From CAZOKH01 sp964580315 (GTDB lineage Bacteria > Chloroflexota > Anaerolineae > Anaerolineales > Anaerolineaceae): DNA of 41,014 nucleotides. The notes below the pieces were generated by a model. The model had not been told where the DNA came from and searched no databases. It saw only the letters and a list, made by a program, of their open reading frames with translations. Of this stretch, positions 39,722-41,014 are shown one piece after another (positions within the stretch are counted from its first letter, which is position 1; every line of letters begins with the position of its first letter). Position numbers and translations under genes: made by a program. The stretch is taken from NCBI GenBank assembly GCA_964580315.1, contig CAZOKH010000026.1, positions 1-41,014 of the forward strand, written 5' to 3'.

Positions 39722-41014
39722 ATGAATAAGATAACCATTTTGCTGGTTGAAGACGATGCAATCCTTGCCATGAATTTGCACGAACAGCTTTTACGTCGAG
39801 GATACACGATGTTACAACCTGTTGCCAGCGGAGAAGAAGCCTTGCAAGTAGTTAGAAAGGAATCTCCTTCTCTTGTTCTCATGGATATTGAACTGGCAGG
39901 AAAGATGACTGGCATCACAACTGCTGAACAACTTGCAAAAGAGACAGATATTCCCGTTATTTTTCTAACTGGTTATTCGCAGGAGGCATTGATTCAGGAA
40001 GCAAAAGCCGCTGCGCCTTACGGCTACCTGGTAAAACCGATTCTCGAAAGAGAATTAATTGCTGTTATTGAGATGACCCTGCACCGTCACCAGCTTGATT
40101 TACAAATCAAACACAGTGAAGCACGTTACCGTGCCTTGATTGAACAGGCATCTGATGGAATTTTCATTGTTGACCCGTGGGGCAATTTTCTTGAAGTAAA
40201 TACTGCCGGATGCAAGATGCTTGGATATGCGCGTGAAGAATTACTTAAACTGAATCTTCGCAATCTGTTGCCGCGAAAAAACTGGTTTGATATTCCTTCA
40301 TATGTAAAAAGAATCAATCGGGGTGAAACAGTTTATTTTGAAAGTAAACTAATTTGCAAGAATGGTTCAATTCTTGATGTCGAAAATTGCGGCAAGATGT
40401 TGACGGACGGCAATTTTCAAGGCATTGTACGCGACATAACAGCCCGAAAAAAGGTGCAAGAATCTTTGAACATGCAATCAGCCGCTCTAAATGCCGCGGC
40501 TAATGCCATTGTTATTACCGATGTTAATGGCAACATTGAGTGGGCAAATCCTGCGTTTGCCACCTTAACTGGATATACATTGATCGAAGCCCAGGGGAAA
40601 AACCCGCGCGAATTGGTTAAATCAGGCCAACATTCTCCCTTGTTCTACCAACAAATGTGGAATACCATCCTTTCCGGGCAAGTCTGGCGTGGAGAGATTG
40701 TTAACCGGCGAAAAGATGGCGCTTTCTATACCGAAGAAATGGCTATCACACCATTGATAGATGCAAATGGACAAATTTCACAATTCATCGCCATTAAGCA
40801 AGATATTTCTGCTCGAAAACAGGCTGAGGAAATCAGGAAACAGGCTGAAGAAAAATTTACCAGAGCCTTCCACACATCCCCTGATTCCATCAATATAAAT
40901 CGTTTAAAAGATGGGCTTTATATTGACATTAATCAGGGATTTTCAACACTAACAGGTTACCTACCGAATGATGTGATTGGAAAAACTTCTCATGAAATTA
41001 ATATCTGGGTTGAT
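39722..41014 (+). CDS. Response regulator with receiver and multiple PAS domains (runs off the window)
   Basis: Cognate partner of the upstream kinase. The receiver domain (residues 1-120) has the acidic pair in LLVEDDAIL, the phospho-acceptor Asp55 in LVLMDIEL, Thr in IFLTGYS and the Lys in GYLVKPI. After a short helix come PAS domains at about 137-250 and 262-375, and a third begins near 385. The frame is open to the last base of the window (431 codons), so the output domain is not visible; it may be a kinase, a diguanylate cyclase or a DNA-binding domain. The start ATG 39722 has a weak ribosome-binding site. Receiver plus PAS repeats after a HisKA_2 kinase suggests a phosphorelay. Confidence 0.9.
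   Translation, partial: MNKITILLVEDDAILAMNLHEQLLRRGYTMLQPVASGEEALQVVRKESPSLVLMDIELAGKMTGITTAEQLAKETDIPVIFLTGYSQEALIQEAKAAAPYGYLVKPILERELIAVIEMTLHRHQLDLQIKHSEARYRALIEQASDGIFIVDPWGNFLEVNTAGCKMLGYAREELLKLNLRNLLPRKNWFDIPSYVKRINRGETVYFESKLICKNGSILDVENCGKMLTDGNFQGIVRDITARKKVQESLNMQSAALNAAANAIVITDVNGNIEWANPAFATLTGYTLIEAQGKNPRELVKSGQHSPLFYQQMWNTILSGQVWRGEIVNRRKDGAFYTEEMAITPLIDANGQISQFIAIKQDISARKQAEEIRKQAEEKFTRAFHTSPDSININRLKDGLYIDINQGFSTLTGYLPNDVIGKTSHEINIWVD

Overview
The window looks like a chromosomal segment of an anaerobic, heterotrophic bacterium, most probably a Chloroflexota (Anaerolineae-type) member. The clues are several ABC binding lipoproteins with a CAP-type lipobox followed by long Ala/Pro/Glu linkers, moderate GC, many paralogous amidohydrolases, and a very long MEDS/PAS/GAF histidine kinase. 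This assignment is inference, because no 16S rRNA or other taxonomic marker is present.

Layout. (1) 1-1060, minus strand: the start of valS with a T-box leader and a near-perfect sigma70-type promoter. (2) 1179-3732, plus: a Nudix hydrolase, an orphan solute-binding lipoprotein and an overlapping rnhA. (3) 3774-5341, minus: a stomatin/SPFH protein followed by an OMP-decarboxylase-fold (HPS/KGPDC-like) enzyme. (4) 5428-9998, plus: a complete carbohydrate-type ABC importer (binding protein, two permeases, MalK-like ATPase) with a structured leader and an intergenic hairpin. (5) 10028-11359, minus: a C69/secernin-type peptidase. (6) 11546-35776, plus: a catabolic island of about 24 kb. It holds a knotted-type carbamoyltransferase, an M81/MlrC protein, a FadR-type regulator, a D-2-hydroxyacid dehydrogenase, an HpcH/HpaI aldolase, two SsnA/AtzA-type aminohydrolases, a BMP-type nucleoside ABC importer (four genes), a ketopantoate-reductase-like protein, an amidohydrolase-2 protein, a hydantoinase/allantoinase-like enzyme, an Fe-S/molybdopterin fusion hydroxylase of XdhD type, an SDR, a CoA-acylating-type aldehyde dehydrogenase and an atypical transketolase. 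(7) 36049-41014, plus: a MEDS-PAS-GAF sensor kinase and the start of its response regulator.

How it may work together. The island shares its core cast (SsnA-type deaminase, hydantoinase, XdhD-type Mo hydroxylase, carbamoyltransferase) with the E. coli yge/xdh/ssnA purine-degradation region, but it has its own BMP transporter and a different carbon tail (aldolase, reductases, transketolase, acylating aldehyde dehydrogenase). A reasonable reading is import of a purine- or hydantoin-like N-heterocycle, deamination and/or Mo-dependent hydroxylation, ring opening, and recovery of a carbamoyl group and a small carbon skeleton. The exact substrate cannot be read from sequence. The FadR-type gene and the carbamoyltransferase gene have matching promoter-operator arrangements (a 13-bp GTGTTC-N-GAACAC palindrome 6-7 bp downstream of the -10), which suggests a small regulon controlled by that FadR-type protein.

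No tRNA, rRNA, CRISPR array, insertion sequence or phage gene was seen. Start sites were moved from the longest reading frame where a ribosome-binding site favours an internal start.
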